The notes below the pieces were generated by a model. The model ran no database searches and had not been told where the DNA came from. It worked only from the letters and a program-made list of their open reading frames with translations. From positions 1 to 59,994 of the forward strand of contig DGQS01000051.1 in NCBI GenBank assembly GCA_002389785.1: a stretch of DNA of 59,994 nucleotides. Reading direction: 5' to 3'. The translations under genes and the position numbers were made by a program. This DNA is from Bacteroidetes bacterium UBA4408. GTDB taxonomy: Bacteria; Bacteroidota; Bacteroidia; UBA4408. This document shows, piece after piece, positions 1 to 10,274 of this stretch. Every line of letters starts with the position of its first letter. Position 1 is the stretch's first letter.

Positions 1-670
1 GCTTTTGGGTGTCCCTTTCCATAGTATCGAAGTTGTAAGATCGTCGACTTTGAGTAAATGCTTGCGTAAATTCAACTCCTGCAAAAGCATTGAATAATCG
101 GGTATTACTTAATAACATGTAACCAATAAATTCAGTAATGGCTATTCCATTAGTCATGCGATCATAGCCTTTACGATATTCTTTACTTAATTGTGGTGAA
201 TTATTCCCAATATCTTCAATTCGAATTTTATGCTGCAACATACCAACACCAAGTGTAGCATAAAAACCTGAATTTTTATTTGGAGCTAGCCAGGGTATTA
301 ATTTTCCGGCTTTTATGCTTGCAGTATAACCTCGTTCGAACATACGAGTTTGAGCATACTGTCCGTTTACATCGATAATAAAACCTGTTTCAGTTTTAAT
401 ACTATCGAGCATCCCTGTTTCTTTTAATTTACTTCCGAATAAAAAAGAATAATCAGCTCCAATTAACCAATTCGATTTAAACTTTAGTAAAAATTGAGCT
501 CCAACGTTTGAATTATTTCCAAAACGCTTTTTTAAATCTCCACCTGAAATTTGATAACTGTAACTAAAACCCAATACCGGTGCTAATAGCAATGAATCCT
601 TTACTTTAGCTTGTGCATTCACTTTTAAGTGAATTATACTAAACACAAAAAGAAATAGTAGCTTTTTCAA
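1..670 (-). CDS. Outer-membrane beta-barrel protein, partial (C-terminus outside window)
   Basis: An open frame runs from a TTG at 670-668 through base 1 with no stop, so about 223 N-terminal residues are present. The first residues (KKLLFLFVFSIIH) form a signal peptide ending near VNAQ, giving export across the inner membrane. The rest alternates polar and hydrophobic or aromatic residues with glycines (GFSYSYQISGG, WLIGADYSFLFG, GFYATLGVGMLQ), as in small outer-membrane beta-barrels of Bacteroidota. TTG is the only usual start after the in-frame stop at 685-683, so it was chosen. No specific family was recognised and the transported or bound substrate is unknown. The call rests on signal peptide and strand pattern only. 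Confidence 0.6.
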   Translation of the reverse strand, partial: MKKLLFLFVFSIIHLKVNAQAKVKDSLLLAPVLGFSYSYQISGGDLKKRFGNNSNVGAQFLLKFKSNWLIGADYSFLFGSKLKETGMLDSIKTETGFIIDVNGQYAQTRMFERGYTASIKAGKLIPWLAPNKNSGFYATLGVGMLQHKIRIEDIGNNSPQLSKEYRKGYDRMTNGIAITEFIGYMLLSNTRLFNAFAGVEFTQAFTQSRRSYNFDTMERDTQK

Positions 671-759
671 CCTAGTTAATGATTAATATTAATTGGAATC
701 TTGCACTGGAAATATCTGCTAACCTAAACAGAAATTCGCCTACGAATATAAGTTTTTAA

Positions 760-2001
760 TTATTCGGCTCGCAATGCTTCAATAGGATCAAGATTAGCAG
801 CTTTACTGGCAGGATAAATTCCGGCAAGTAATCCAACTACAAAACAAAGAACTAAACCCGATACTATCCAAAACCAAGGAATAATAAATCCTGAGCCAAT
901 TAACAGCGCCATTCCATTTCCAATACTGATACCGAGAATTATTCCCAACAATCCACCCAACTGACAAATGACAACTGCTTCTATTAAAAATTGATTTTTA
1001 ATTATTGCCTTTGTTGCGCCAAGCGACTTTCTCAAGCCAATTTCACGGGTTCTTTCAGTTACAGAAACCAACATTATATTCATCAATCCAATTGCCGCAC
1101 CAAGCAAGGTAATAAATCCAATTACAGTTGCAGCTGCAGTTACAAAACTAATGTTCTCTATAAGCTTAGAGGCTAGTCCGTCGCTTTTTTGTATGTCAAA
1201 ATTAGCATCATTCCCAAGCCGTACTTTTCGTATTTTCCTAAAAAGTCCGGTAGCTTCACCCACAGCTATTTCCATGTGTTGCGGTGATTTTGTAAATACA
1301 CTAATTACAAAAGACATGTCGGGTCGCACGTAATATTGACGCGCAATATTTACGGGCACTAAAGTAATTTTGTCGTTCGAAAATCCAATGCCACTTCCTT
1401 TTTCTTTTAAAACTCCAATCACCTTGTATTTATTGCTTCCCACAGTGATTAGTTGGTGAATCGGATTGGTTCCTGATTTAAAAAGATTGTGTGCATTTTC
1501 GCTTCCCAGTATTACCACGTGCGCACTTGATTTAATTTCCTCGGGCGAAAAATTCCTTCCCTCAGCAATTTCAAATCCTGAAACTTCGAGGTAGTTTTCA
1601 TCCACACCAAAAACCGATATATTCGGATTTGTTTTAATTGACTGGAATTTTAAGGTGGCGGTTTGAGTTGCCATGCAAGATATAGAGGTTACCGCTGGGA
1701 AAAGAAATAGCTCTTGGAATTGTCGTGCTTCCGTAAAACTAATCACCCTAAACTTTTTAGGTCGCTTTCCACTGCGACCAATTCGTATGGATGCCTCTCT
1801 ATTTCGTATTGAAAAAGTGGTGGCACCCATAACCGTAAAATCGTTGTTTATACTTTGTTTAATTGCATCGATTGCGGTTAGTATCCCAACCAATGCCATA
1901 ATACCAATAGCAATTATGAGTACAGTTAAAACCGTACGTAAAAGTTGGCTACGAATAGAGGATAATGAAATTCGAATATTCTCGAGTAAAAAACTTTGCA
2001 T
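760..2001 (-). CDS. ABC transporter permease, MacB/FtsX family
   Basis: This 413-residue protein has the MacB/FtsX plan. There is one N-terminal membrane helix (about residues 20-42, [19 protein letters not shown]), a large periplasmic MacB_PCD-type domain, then three C-terminal helices. The cytoplasmic coupling motif [15 protein letters not shown] is intact. Such permeases pair with an ATPase for lipoprotein or efflux functions, but no ATPase gene lies beside it here, so the partner must be elsewhere. The frame stays open upstream to 2109. ATG at 2001 was chosen because [19 protein letters not shown] is the usual start of the family and the longer version would overlap the divergent gene. 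The substrate is unknown. Confidence 0.85.
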   Translation of the reverse strand: MQSFLLENIRISLSSIRSQLLRTVLTVLIIAIGIMALVGILTAIDAIKQSINNDFTVMGATTFSIRNREASIRIGRSGKRPKKFRVISFTEARQFQELFLFPAVTSISCMATQTATLKFQSIKTNPNISVFGVDENYLEVSGFEIAEGRNFSPEEIKSSAHVVILGSENAHNLFKSGTNPIHQLITVGSNKYKVIGVLKEKGSGIGFSNDKITLVPVNIARQYYVRPDMSFVISVFTKSPQHMEIAVGEATGLFRKIRKVRLGNDANFDIQKSDGLASKLIENISFVTAAATVIGFITLLGAAIGLMNIMLVSVTERTREIGLRKSLGATKAIIKNQFLIEAVVICQLGGLLGIILGISIGNGMALLIGSGFIIPWFWIVSGLVLCFVVGLLAGIYPASKAANLDPIEALRAE

Positions 2002-2091
2002 TCGCACAAATCTACTAAAATCGAAGCGAATGATAGTCTGATCAAAACTGCTATATTTTGAAACAATAAAATAGTAGTTTTGCAGCTTAGC

Positions 2092-2973
2092 ATGGTACAA
2101 AGCACTCACTCAAGTATACAACCTTTACAAAGCTTTAGGGATGAAATCTTTTCTCCTCAGGCAGCGTCGCGCTATCATTTATCGCTTGAGTTATCTTATT
2201 CGGGTTTAAGTTATTGTGTACTTGATAAAGAAAAAAACAAATATCTACTTTTTGAAAACTACTCCTTTCAAAAAATCAATACACCTGAATTATTAGCAAA
2301 CGAACTTGTTAAACTAGTTGAACATACTGAATTATTAAGATTGTCATACAAATCGGTTAGCTTAAGTTTTAACACCTTAAAGTTCACTTTTGTGCCCGAT
2401 GCTTTATACGATTCGCTCTTAAGTAATGCCTATTTAAAATTTAATATTCCCTTATTGGATTCAGAATTAATTTTTACCGATTCTGTGAAAATATTGGAAA
2501 CACATTGTGTATATGCCATTGATTCGAATTTGGTGGCCGCTATAACCCGACTATTTCCAGGAGTAAAAATAGTACATACTTTAAGCTCTTTGCTTGAAGT
2601 TACAGGTATTGCTTATAAAAACTCCGCGAATAAAACATTGGTCATTCATTTACAGCAAAATCATTTTGAGTTGCTCGTAATGGAAGACAAGAAATTGTTG
2701 TTTGCCAATATTTTTGCGTTCCAAACTGCAGAAGATTTTTTGTACTACACTTTATTTGTTTGTGAACAATTAAAATTAAACCCTGAGAGTATGGAGTTTA
2801 GAATAAACGGTGAAGTAGAGAAAAACTCTGCAATTATTTTACTGCTAAGCAAATACGTACGCAATATTAAATTCGATAAACGCCCCGAAATGTTTGAATA
2901 CAGTTATGTATTTGATTCGGTTCCATCCCACTTTTATTTTAATCTTTTTAGCCAAGTATTGTGCGTATTATAA
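2092..2973 (+). CDS. DUF3822 family protein
   Basis: The 293-residue soluble protein matches the DUF3822 family of Bacteroidota, which is typically found just before rsmD, as here. It has an N-terminal segment like [18 protein letters not shown] and a later repeat of the same fold type ([17 protein letters not shown]), suggesting a two-lobed beta-rich domain. No catalytic motif is visible and its function is not known. The frame is open from a TTG at 2080, but ATG at 2092 gives a more usual start. The 3' end overlaps rsmD by 13 bases, which suggests coupled translation. Family assignment is from sequence pattern plus gene order. Confidence 0.75.
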   Translation: MVQSTHSSIQPLQSFRDEIFSPQAASRYHLSLELSYSGLSYCVLDKEKNKYLLFENYSFQKINTPELLANELVKLVEHTELLRLSYKSVSLSFNTLKFTFVPDALYDSLLSNAYLKFNIPLLDSELIFTDSVKILETHCVYAIDSNLVAAITRLFPGVKIVHTLSSLLEVTGIAYKNSANKTLVIHLQQNHFELLVMEDKKLLFANIFAFQTAEDFLYYTLFVCEQLKLNPESMEFRINGEVEKNSAIILLLSKYVRNIKFDKRPEMFEYSYVFDSVPSHFYFNLFSQVLCVL

Positions 2974-3518
2974 GCGGTTCATTAAAGGGAAGAACAGTGA
3001 TTGCTCCTTCCAATTTACCCACTCGGCCTACCACCGATTTTGCGAAAGAAGGCTTGTTTAATATGCTTCAATCGCGGCTTGATGTTGATTACTCCGAAAT
3101 GGATGCGTTGGATCTTTTTTGTGGTACTGGAAACATCACTTACGAATTTGCATCAAGAGGTATGCGCTCGGTAACTTCGGTTGAGATTGATTTTAAGTGT
3201 TACGAATTTATTCAAAAGAGCTTAGTAAAATTTGATCTCACACAGTGTAGAATAATCCGTAATGATGTGTTTCTGTTTTTAAAAATATGTAAAATTAAAT
3301 TTGATTTAATATTTGCCGATCCTCCCTACGAAATGCCCAATATTTCAAAAATACATTCGTTGGTAGTTGAACGTGACTTGCTAAAACCCGGTGGTTTATT
3401 AATTATAGAGCATGGCGGTAAAACCAAACTGAATCATTTGATGCATTTTATTGAGGCTCGAAACTATGGGAATGTGCATTTCAGCATTTTTAAAATAGAT
3501 GAACCACCCGCAAAATAA
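2961..3518 (+). CDS. rsmD: 16S rRNA (guanine966-N2)-methyltransferase RsmD
   Basis: RsmD methylates N2 of G966 in 16S rRNA using S-adenosylmethionine. The 185 residues carry the family marks: [10 protein letters not shown] at the N-terminus, RPTTDFAKEGLFNML, the SAM-binding DLFCGTGNITYEFASRG, and the catalytic DPPYEMP (about residues 115-121). Length is normal. The start is GTG at 2961, inside the DUF3822 gene, because the conserved MRIISG begins exactly there. The gene also overlaps the next membrane-protein gene by 20 bases, so all three are probably translated from one message. Confidence 0.93.
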   Translation: MRIISGSLKGRTVIAPSNLPTRPTTDFAKEGLFNMLQSRLDVDYSEMDALDLFCGTGNITYEFASRGMRSVTSVEIDFKCYEFIQKSLVKFDLTQCRIIRNDVFLFLKICKIKFDLIFADPPYEMPNISKIHSLVVERDLLKPGGLLIIEHGGKTKLNHLMHFIEARNYGNVHFSIFKIDEPPAK

Positions 3519-4611
3519 ATTTTCCAACTTAATTTTAAAACTGGAACAAAAAACAAATCTAGCATTTGTTGCATGCGTTATTGGTTTGTTTTTTCTGGGA
3601 TTATCGATGTTGTTTTGCACTCCATCATTTGAGCCCATGTATCATGGCAAAGTTTACTCAGAGCTTTCTAACAATCCCTTTGATTGGGATGCCAACTCTT
3701 CGCTTCAATACCGCATACTTGCACCTTTGATTGGATTTATGTTGCAGCTGCGTGGAACTTCATTTTTTTATTTACCCTTACTTTTTTTGTGGTTCTGGTT
3801 GTCTACTGTATACTTTGTATTCCGAAAAAAACGAGTTACGCCCACTATATCAATTATTATGACAAGCTTACTTGCCTTATCGTGCACTCTTTTCATTCCA
3901 TTGATATCGCCCGGTTATACAGACTCGGTGTCGTACTTTTTTTTGTTTATCGCCTTCTTTTATTTTGAAGATTTTACCTTGCCATCCAATCGTATTAAAA
4001 GTGTTGTCTGTTTTATCTTGGCCATGTTTAATCACGAAAGTAGCTTTTTCCTATTCCCGGCATTACTAGTGTATCATCAAACTTTGGGAGGAACAAAATC
4101 AGTTAATTTTCGAGAATTATTGCACTTCTCAGGTATATTCATTCTAGGTTTTATACCCTATATAGCATTTCGCTATTGGGTTTCTTCGAATACTTCAGTT
4201 GAATACAGTGCTTCATTTTATTTTACTGATGCGAATATTAAAACCTGTTTAGATGCACTTAGATGGGCACCAGTGGGATTGTTTTTTACTTTCAAATTAT
4301 TTTGGGTATTTCCAATTTTGTATACGGTTCACTTACTTAGAACCAAAAATTTTACACCCCTTATTTTGTTAGCAAGCATATTTGTTTTTTCGATGCTGCA
4401 ATTGTTAATTGCATACGATGTAAGCAGAATGTTGTGTTTGATGTTTCCATTGCTTTTGTATTCGGCTTTAGGGTGTAATACCCATTGGGGAAGTCAAAAA
4501 TTTGTAATGGTTTCGATTGGTTTAGTGTTTTTAGATTTACTACTTCCTTCCTATTTTGCCAGTAAAGACGGACTACATGCTTTGATTCCCATTTTTATGA
4601 ATCAGAATTGA
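3499..4611 (+). CDS. Multi-pass membrane protein of unknown function
   Basis: The 370-residue protein has about eight to nine predicted membrane helices (for example FVACVIGLFFLGLSMLF, FFYLPLLFLWFWLSTVYFVF, LLHFSGIFILGFIPYIAF). The first loop holds NPFDWDANSSLQYRILAPL, and later motifs NHES and YDVSRML lie at helix ends. This polytopic plan with acidic or polar residues after helix 1 recalls GT-C glycosyltransferases or EpsG-like proteins, but no diagnostic motif allows that call. ATG at 3499 overlaps rsmD by 20 bases. It is a real gene by position, length and coding character; the function is unknown. Confidence 0.7.
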   Translation: MNHPQNKFSNLILKLEQKTNLAFVACVIGLFFLGLSMLFCTPSFEPMYHGKVYSELSNNPFDWDANSSLQYRILAPLIGFMLQLRGTSFFYLPLLFLWFWLSTVYFVFRKKRVTPTISIIMTSLLALSCTLFIPLISPGYTDSVSYFFLFIAFFYFEDFTLPSNRIKSVVCFILAMFNHESSFFLFPALLVYHQTLGGTKSVNFRELLHFSGIFILGFIPYIAFRYWVSSNTSVEYSASFYFTDANIKTCLDALRWAPVGLFFTFKLFWVFPILYTVHLLRTKNFTPLILLASIFVFSMLQLLIAYDVSRMLCLMFPLLLYSALGCNTHWGSQKFVMVSIGLVFLDLLLPSYFASKDGLHALIPIFMNQN

Positions 4612-4808
4612 TATCAAAAATGGATCTTTCAGATAAACATATGGCTCTATTTAACGCTAAGAACAAACCATAATATTTTTGTATTTTTGATAGTCACATA
4701 ACCATTGAAAAAACACATGCATGTTGAAAGTTATAAAAACGATTGCTTACATTTCTTGTATTTCAACATAATTTAAATCGACACCTTAACTACTTAACTA
4801 TTCGCCCA

Positions 4809-5267
4809 ATGAAAAGAATTGCACTGTTTCCGGGATCATTTGACCCAATTACAAAAGGTCATGAAGCAATTGTAAAGAGAGGATTAAAACTATTTGACGA
4901 GATAATAGTTGCCGTTGGTATTAACAGTAACAAGCAGAACTTTTTTGATCTTGAAAAAAGAAAACAGATGGTAGCCCAAACCTTTAAATCACATAAAAAT
5001 GTACGCATCGAAAGTTACGAAGGTTTAACCATTGATTTTTGTAAAAAGATGAAGGCCAATTTTATTTTAAGAGGTTTAAGAAGTAATGCCGATTTTGAAT
5101 ACGAAACAAACATTGCACAAATGAATTCAGCTTTGAGTCCAACTATTGAAACAGTTTTTATTTTAACCTCTCCTGAATTGTCTGCCATTAGTTCAACTGT
5201 TGTGCGTGATGTACTGCGCTACAAAGGAAACGCTACTCAGTTTTTACCTCAAAATGTAAGGGTGTAG
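4809..5267 (+). CDS. coaD: Phosphopantetheine adenylyltransferase (CoaD)
   Basis: CoaD transfers AMP from ATP to 4'-phosphopantetheine, the penultimate step of coenzyme A synthesis. The 152-residue protein shows FPGSFDPITKGH (the T/HxGH nucleotidyltransferase motif), ILRGLRSNADFEYE for substrate binding, and the second ATP motif ISSTVVRD. Length fits the bacterial family. The frame is open from 4743, but the conserved sequence MKRIALFPGSFDP begins at the ATG at 4809, so that start was taken. The stop is immediately followed by the ATG of the TlpA-like gene, indicating one transcript. Confidence 0.96.
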   Translation: MKRIALFPGSFDPITKGHEAIVKRGLKLFDEIIVAVGINSNKQNFFDLEKRKQMVAQTFKSHKNVRIESYEGLTIDFCKKMKANFILRGLRSNADFEYETNIAQMNSALSPTIETVFILTSPELSAISSTVVRDVLRYKGNATQFLPQNVRV

Positions 5268-6665
5268 ATGATGCGTTCTTCCTGGCATGCGCTTCTAATT
5301 TTTCTGCTTTTGTTTATAACGGTTACTACAAAAGCCCAGCAATCGTTGATTGCCGGCAAGGCACTTACTTATGCCGGTCAAACTCTAAAGGTTTATGTTT
5401 ATTCAGATTTTTTAACACTAAGAGAAAAATTAATCGCGAAAACAAAAATTGATGCTGCCGGAAATTTTAAAGTTACAGTTCCGATTAACTACACTCAGTT
5501 TGTTTTTATTAAGACAGATATTTCGCGCAGTAGTTTTTATGTAGAACCTTCAAAAAACTATTTTGTTTCAATACCCAAATTAGCTCCCGAGGAAATACCT
5601 TCCTTAGGTGTTCAAGGTTATGCACCAATTAAAATAAGCAGCGCTGATTCGATGGAGCTGAATACATTAATTTCAAAATTTGAAGATTATCTAGACAACT
5701 TTTACAAAAAAAATCTTGCATTAATAGCGCGCAAAGCAATTAAAAAAGAAGCCTCACTATTTAGATCAGCGCTTGAAAAGAGGTTTAGCCATGTTTCAAA
5801 CACTTACTTTAAATCCTATATTAAATACAAGCTTGCGACATTGGAAGCTGCAGGAGGTTCAAGTAAACTACATCTATATAAAACTTATTTTTCTTCTACT
5901 ATTCAATACAGTAGCCTCGAATACATGCAATTTTTTAGTCAAACATATACACGTTATTTAAAACAGTTAGCCGGAACAACCAAAGGTAGTGCTATTGAAC
6001 CCGCAATTTCTTCCAAGAAAAATTATGCCGCGGCAATGAAAGGAATTCAAAAAGCAGATACCTTATTTTCAAATGATACACTATGTGAATTACTCTTGCT
6101 GAAAGGCTTAAATGAATATTATTATCAACCAAAAAGCAATAAACGAAGTATTGAATCCCTGTTGAGTTATATTGAAAAAAATGGAAAAGGTGCAGAAAAT
6201 AAAAAAATTGCACACAATACTTTAGCCTTGTTAACGCTGCTTACAGCCGGTACACAATCACCCGGATTCTCACTACCGGATGCAAGAGGTAAATTGGTTC
6301 GTCTGTCAGATTTTAAAGGGAAATATGTGTATTTAGATTTTTGGGCAACTTGGTGTTTACCTTGTTTACAAGAATTGAAATTAAAGCAGGCACTTTTTGA
6401 AAAATACGGCGAGGATATAGTTTTTGTAAGTATTTCGATAGATAAGACTGCATCAATTATGAATTCTTATTTACTAAAAAACAAACAACTTACTTCAGTT
6501 TTTTTATTTGGCGGAGCTTCTGAAACCTTATTAGATGACTACAACATAAAAGCTATTCCAACTTATTTTTTACTCGACAGAGAAGGTGACATTATAGAAT
6601 CACCGGCCAAAAAGCCGAGCGAAAACGCTGAGTTGGTTTTTAAATCTTTGCTTAAAATAAATTAG
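5268..6665 (+). CDS. TlpA-like thioredoxin-domain secreted protein
   Basis: This 465-residue envelope protein has a signal peptide ([18 protein letters not shown], cleavage near KAQQ). A beta-rich N-terminal domain like the DUF4369 part of Bacteroidota TlpA proteins follows, then a helical middle, then a C-terminal thioredoxin fold from about residue 325. The active site is WATWCLPC, preceded by [23 protein letters not shown] and followed by the cis-Pro segment [10 protein letters not shown]. It probably reduces or exchanges disulfides in the periplasm. Two ATG codons stand in tandem at 5268 and 5271, directly after the coaD stop, and either could start. Its stop overlaps that of the convergent pdxJ. 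Confidence 0.88.
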   Translation: MMRSSWHALLIFLLLFITVTTKAQQSLIAGKALTYAGQTLKVYVYSDFLTLREKLIAKTKIDAAGNFKVTVPINYTQFVFIKTDISRSSFYVEPSKNYFVSIPKLAPEEIPSLGVQGYAPIKISSADSMELNTLISKFEDYLDNFYKKNLALIARKAIKKEASLFRSALEKRFSHVSNTYFKSYIKYKLATLEAAGGSSKLHLYKTYFSSTIQYSSLEYMQFFSQTYTRYLKQLAGTTKGSAIEPAISSKKNYAAAMKGIQKADTLFSNDTLCELLLLKGLNEYYYQPKSNKRSIESLLSYIEKNGKGAENKKIAHNTLALLTLLTAGTQSPGFSLPDARGKLVRLSDFKGKYVYLDFWATWCLPCLQELKLKQALFEKYGEDIVFVSISIDKTASIMNSYLLKNKQLTSVFLFGGASETLLDDYNIKAIPTYFLLDREGDIIESPAKKPSENAELVFKSLLKIN

Positions 6666-7375
6666 TTTAGTTGTCGAAGATATAATTGAATCGTGTTTTC
6701 GATTCCAAGGTACAATGCTTCTGAAATTAAAGCGTGCCCAATAGAAACTTCAAGTAGTCCCGGAACGTTTTTTGAAAAATAGTGTACATTTTCAAGACTC
6801 AAATCATGTCCGGCATTTACACCTAATCCTACCTCGTTTGCGCGCAAAGCAGCTTGTTTAAATGTTTCAATAGAAACTTCACGATTGCGTTGGAAATTTT
6901 TCGCATACGACTCGGTATATAATTCTATACGATCTGTTCCTGTTTGAGCTGCTTCAGAAATATTATCCAAATTAGTATCAACAAAAAGAGAGGTGCGAAT
7001 ATTGGCTTTGTTAAAAACGGCTATCACTTCTTTCAAAAATCCGAACTGCTCATTTATCTTCCAGCCAGCATTCGAAGTTAGCACATTCGGAGGATCTGGA
7101 ACCAATGTAACTTGGGCAGGTTTCACATTTAAAACCAATGAGATAAAATCGTCGGTTGGATAGCCTTCAATGTTAAATTCAGTCGTTAGTACCGAGTGTA
7201 AATCAAGTACATCCTGATAGCGAATATGACGTTGGTCCGGTCGAGGATGTACGGTAATTCCTTGCGCTCCGAATCGTTCACAATCGAGTGCAAATTTAAC
7301 AACATCGGGGACATTGCCTCCTCGGGCATTCCTCAAGGTTGCAATCTTATTTATATTTACACTAAGTTTTGTCAT
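6662..7375 (-). CDS. pdxJ: Pyridoxine 5'-phosphate synthase (PdxJ)
   Basis: PdxJ condenses 1-deoxyxylulose 5-phosphate with 3-amino-2-oxopropyl phosphate to give pyridoxine 5'-phosphate in the DXP-dependent vitamin B6 pathway. The 237 residues form a TIM barrel with the family motifs [38 protein letters not shown] (family form TLVPE/D), RIELYTE, and [14 protein letters not shown] near the end. Length is normal. The ATG at 7375 matches the family start. The gene is 12 bases downstream of the sensor phosphatase gene on the same strand, so the two may be co-transcribed. Confidence 0.96.
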   Translation of the reverse strand: MTKLSVNINKIATLRNARGGNVPDVVKFALDCERFGAQGITVHPRPDQRHIRYQDVLDLHSVLTTEFNIEGYPTDDFISLVLNVKPAQVTLVPDPPNVLTSNAGWKINEQFGFLKEVIAVFNKANIRTSLFVDTNLDNISEAAQTGTDRIELYTESYAKNFQRNREVSIETFKQAALRANEVGLGVNAGHDLSLENVHYFSKNVPGLLEVSIGHALISEALYLGIENTIQLYLRQLN

Positions 7376-7387
7376 TTGTCATGATGC

Positions 7388-9493
7388 TTATAAACGTATT
7401 CCAATAACCAGTACATCGTCGACTTGTTTAAGTGAGCCCATCCATGAAATTAAGTTTGAATGAATCTCGCTTTTTTGCTTGTCTAGAGGTAAAGATGCTA
7501 TTCGGCTAAAAAGTAGTCGCAAATTTTTTGACATAAACTTTTTACCCTTTTCACCCCCAAACTGATCGGCATAGCCATCTGAAAATATATAAATCATATC
7601 ATTGCTTTGATAGTTGATATAAGCATCTTCAAAAACCTTTTCGTTACCTGCTAAAAATCCACCTACTGAAAAAATTGAACTTTTGTATTCAATCAATTCA
7701 TTGTTTCGAACAAGGTACAAAGGGCGTGATGCTCCTGAATAGATGAGCTCTTTTTTGCTAGCATCAATGCTACAAATAGCCATGTCCATACCATCGCGGT
7801 TTGAGCTAATATCGCCACGCTGTTTTAATGATTCAAGGATATTGACATCCATTTGTTTCATTATTTGGGAAGGCAAAGTTTGGCCCAAATCATTTACAAC
7901 TTTATTTAAAAGAGTAGTACCCACCATGCTCATAAAAGCTCCCGGTACACCATGTCCCGTGCAATCAACTGCAGCAATGATAAATTTATTATCGCGGAAT
8001 TCATACCAGTAAAAATCACCGCTAACAATGTCGCGGGGTTTAAAATAAATAAACATTGGGAATTGCAGTTCTCCGGTATCTTCCGGAGGCAGTATTGCTT
8101 GCTGAATTCTTTTAGCATAGTTAATGCTATCGGTGATATCCTTATTCTTTTCAGCAATTATTTTTGTTTGTTCCTTGATTTCTAGTGTTCGTTCAAGTAC
8201 TTTATTCTCTAATTCTATATTCCGCTCGATTTGAGATTTATTGTTTTCCTTTAATTGTTCGAGTAACAATTCTTGCACCATTTGCTTTTCTTCCTTAAGC
8301 GTTTTCACATTTTCGGCCAAAGCAAATGAAAGAAATATAATTTCAATAGCAGATCCAATCTGAATACCATACTCGGTAATAAATATCCGTGGTAAGTAAC
8401 CAAAATTCTTGAGCATCGCCAGCAATACTCCTAAAATTAATAAGGTAAATGCAATTAAAAAATAGCGTGCAGACTTTTGCCTTTTTCTGAAAACAATAAT
8501 TGCAGTTACCAACACCAGTGAATTCGCAATTAGTGCGATAAAATTAAGCGATTTAAGGCTCCATGAATAAAAAGGATTATTAAATAAACTCATAAAATGC
8601 AGCACTGCATCAGCAATTGCTAAAAATGAAATAACCTGATGTACAGCAGGTGCCAACTTTTTTGTTTGTAATAATTGCTGAGAAAATAACAGTAAGAAAA
8701 ACACTGCAAATGAGCCTGACATAGGAATAATGTGATTTGCCAACCAAGGATTATTGGGCCATAAATACTGAAATGCCAATCCATCCAATGAAAATTGAAA
8801 AATCCCGATTCCGGTAATGTAAAGCAGGTAATAAAAATTCACCTTTTCTTTTAGCGAAATGCCAAGGAAAAAAGATAAAAAAAATGCGAAAATGAGAATT
8901 CCGTAATAGACTCCTAAAACTACCAGTTCAGCATAATCACGCTTTACCCAATCAAGCGTATTTAATACATTCACAGGAAAACTTGTAGCTTCGCCATTGC
9001 AGCGTATATGTGCATAAACAACTTTTTGCTCGCCTTCGGAAAAATCCATATCAAATAAAAAGTTTTTATGCAGAATGCTTCGTTTACTGAATGGATAATG
9101 GTCGCCTACGCTGTGCTTTTGATAGTTGCCATTTTTAGCAGGTACATATACTTCCAACAGGTTCAAAAAAGGATAGGGAATTTCAAGCCAGTATTTGCCT
9201 GCTTCCGCTGTATTTTTAACTGTTAATCGAAACCAAAAAGAGGAATTGGTAAAGCCAAAATTAGGCTCGTCTGATGAATTGTGAAATTGGAATTTTTTTG
9301 AATATAAATCGGTTCTTACATCTGAAAAATCAAGCGTGTCAGCTATGTCTTCGAGAATATATAAAGCTGAAGAAGCAGAAATTTTTGACTGATTTTGGGG
9401 CAACAATATAGCGGTATTCTCTGCAAATAATTCATGTGAAATTTGCAGAAATAAAACCGTAAATACCACCAGCCGAAAAAGCCCTTTACTCAT
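7388..9493 (-). CDS. 7TMR-DISM membrane sensor with SpoIIE-type PP2C phosphatase domain
   Basis: The 701-residue protein combines, in order: signal peptide (1-24); an extracellular 7TMR-DISMED2-like beta domain (about 45-180, with FWFRLTVKN and YWLEIPYPFLNLLEVY); seven membrane helices (about 190-400); a coiled coil (about 400-460); and a SpoIIE phosphatase domain (about 460-701). Phosphatase marks are PRDIVSGDFYWYE, AVDCTGHGVPGAFMSM and IFSDGYADQFGG, so the metal-binding aspartates are kept. It probably senses a periplasmic ligand and dephosphorylates a cytoplasmic serine/threonine target such as an anti-sigma antagonist. No partner kinase or antagonist gene lies nearby. Confidence 0.92.
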   Translation of the reverse strand: MSKGLFRLVVFTVLFLQISHELFAENTAILLPQNQSKISASSALYILEDIADTLDFSDVRTDLYSKKFQFHNSSDEPNFGFTNSSFWFRLTVKNTAEAGKYWLEIPYPFLNLLEVYVPAKNGNYQKHSVGDHYPFSKRSILHKNFLFDMDFSEGEQKVVYAHIRCNGEATSFPVNVLNTLDWVKRDYAELVVLGVYYGILIFAFFLSFFLGISLKEKVNFYYLLYITGIGIFQFSLDGLAFQYLWPNNPWLANHIIPMSGSFAVFFLLLFSQQLLQTKKLAPAVHQVISFLAIADAVLHFMSLFNNPFYSWSLKSLNFIALIANSLVLVTAIIVFRKRQKSARYFLIAFTLLILGVLLAMLKNFGYLPRIFITEYGIQIGSAIEIIFLSFALAENVKTLKEEKQMVQELLLEQLKENNKSQIERNIELENKVLERTLEIKEQTKIIAEKNKDITDSINYAKRIQQAILPPEDTGELQFPMFIYFKPRDIVSGDFYWYEFRDNKFIIAAVDCTGHGVPGAFMSMVGTTLLNKVVNDLGQTLPSQIMKQMDVNILESLKQRGDISSNRDGMDMAICSIDASKKELIYSGASRPLYLVRNNELIEYKSSIFSVGGFLAGNEKVFEDAYINYQSNDMIYIFSDGYADQFGGEKGKKFMSKNLRLLFSRIASLPLDKQKSEIHSNLISWMGSLKQVDDVLVIGIRL

Positions 9494-9721
9494 GCTTACA
9501 CCAAATTAGTACCAGTCAAACATACTAAATAAATTAATTAAAAAAGGACCTTGAATTTATTCTTCCAAATGCAATTGAAACAATAGCATTTTATGCGAAA
9601 AGTATCCAATTAATCGCTTTAATCTAACTAACTTTGTTTTACAGAAAATTTGTTTACACAACTAGTTATTTCTTGAAAATGAACTAGAGGTGTGCTGTGT
9701 AAAAATTAAAACCTATTTAGT

Positions 9722-10273
9722 ATGAAAACATCGACCGACACATTTCTGGATGAACTGTTAACCACACAAAATGTCCAATTAAAAAAATTAAATAAAATTG
9801 TTAGTGATTCAATTAAAGAAGAAGAGTTACTCGTACAAAATCTATCCATGGGTATTGATGAGCCGCTCAACACTTCAGAAAGGTTAGCCGATAAGGTAGC
9901 TACATTTGGTGGTTCATGGAAATTTATCATTCTATTTATGCTGGTGCTGGTTGTTTGGATTTTGATAAACACAGTCTTTCTGATGGATAAAGCATTTGAT
10001 CCCTATCCATTTATTTTGATGAATTTAATCTTATCGTGTATTGCTGCATTGCAAGCTCCTATCATTATGATGAGTCAAAACCGAAAGGAAACCAAAGACC
10101 GGAAACGTTCTGAAAACGACTATTTAATAAACTTAAAAGCTGAAATTGAAATAAGAACTTTGCACCAAAAAGTAAACTTATTGATGAAAGATGAACTTGA
10201 AAGTTTATTTAAAATTCAGAAGCTACAGACCGAAATGTTACAACGAATTGAATCAAAATTAAATGCTGATTAA
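9722..10273 (+). CDS. DUF1003 family membrane protein
   Basis: The 183-residue protein matches DUF1003. It has the signature DKVATFGGSWKFI, two membrane helices (FIILFMLVLVVWILINTVFL and ILMNLILSCIAALQAPIIMM), the hallmark QAPIIMMSQNRKETKDR, and the tail NLKAEIEIRTLHQKVNLL followed by a coiled-coil C-terminus. Both ends are probably cytoplasmic. The family is widespread and has no settled function. ATG at 9722 is clear. A TAACTTTG box at 9629-9636 may be the promoter -7 element, but a -33 element is not evident. Confidence 0.88.
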   Translation: MKTSTDTFLDELLTTQNVQLKKLNKIVSDSIKEEELLVQNLSMGIDEPLNTSERLADKVATFGGSWKFIILFMLVLVVWILINTVFLMDKAFDPYPFILMNLILSCIAALQAPIIMMSQNRKETKDRKRSENDYLINLKAEIEIRTLHQKVNLLMKDELESLFKIQKLQTEMLQRIESKLNAD

Positions 10274-10274
10274 T

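Noticed and set aside
1673..2041. 122-residue plus-strand ORF in the permease gene
   Set aside because: Lies opposite the conserved MacB/FtsX coding frame and has no recognisable domain.
3684..3968. 94-residue ORF inside the membrane protein gene
   Set aside because: Its hydrophobicity reflects the membrane helices in the overlapping frame; the long frame is the consistent one.
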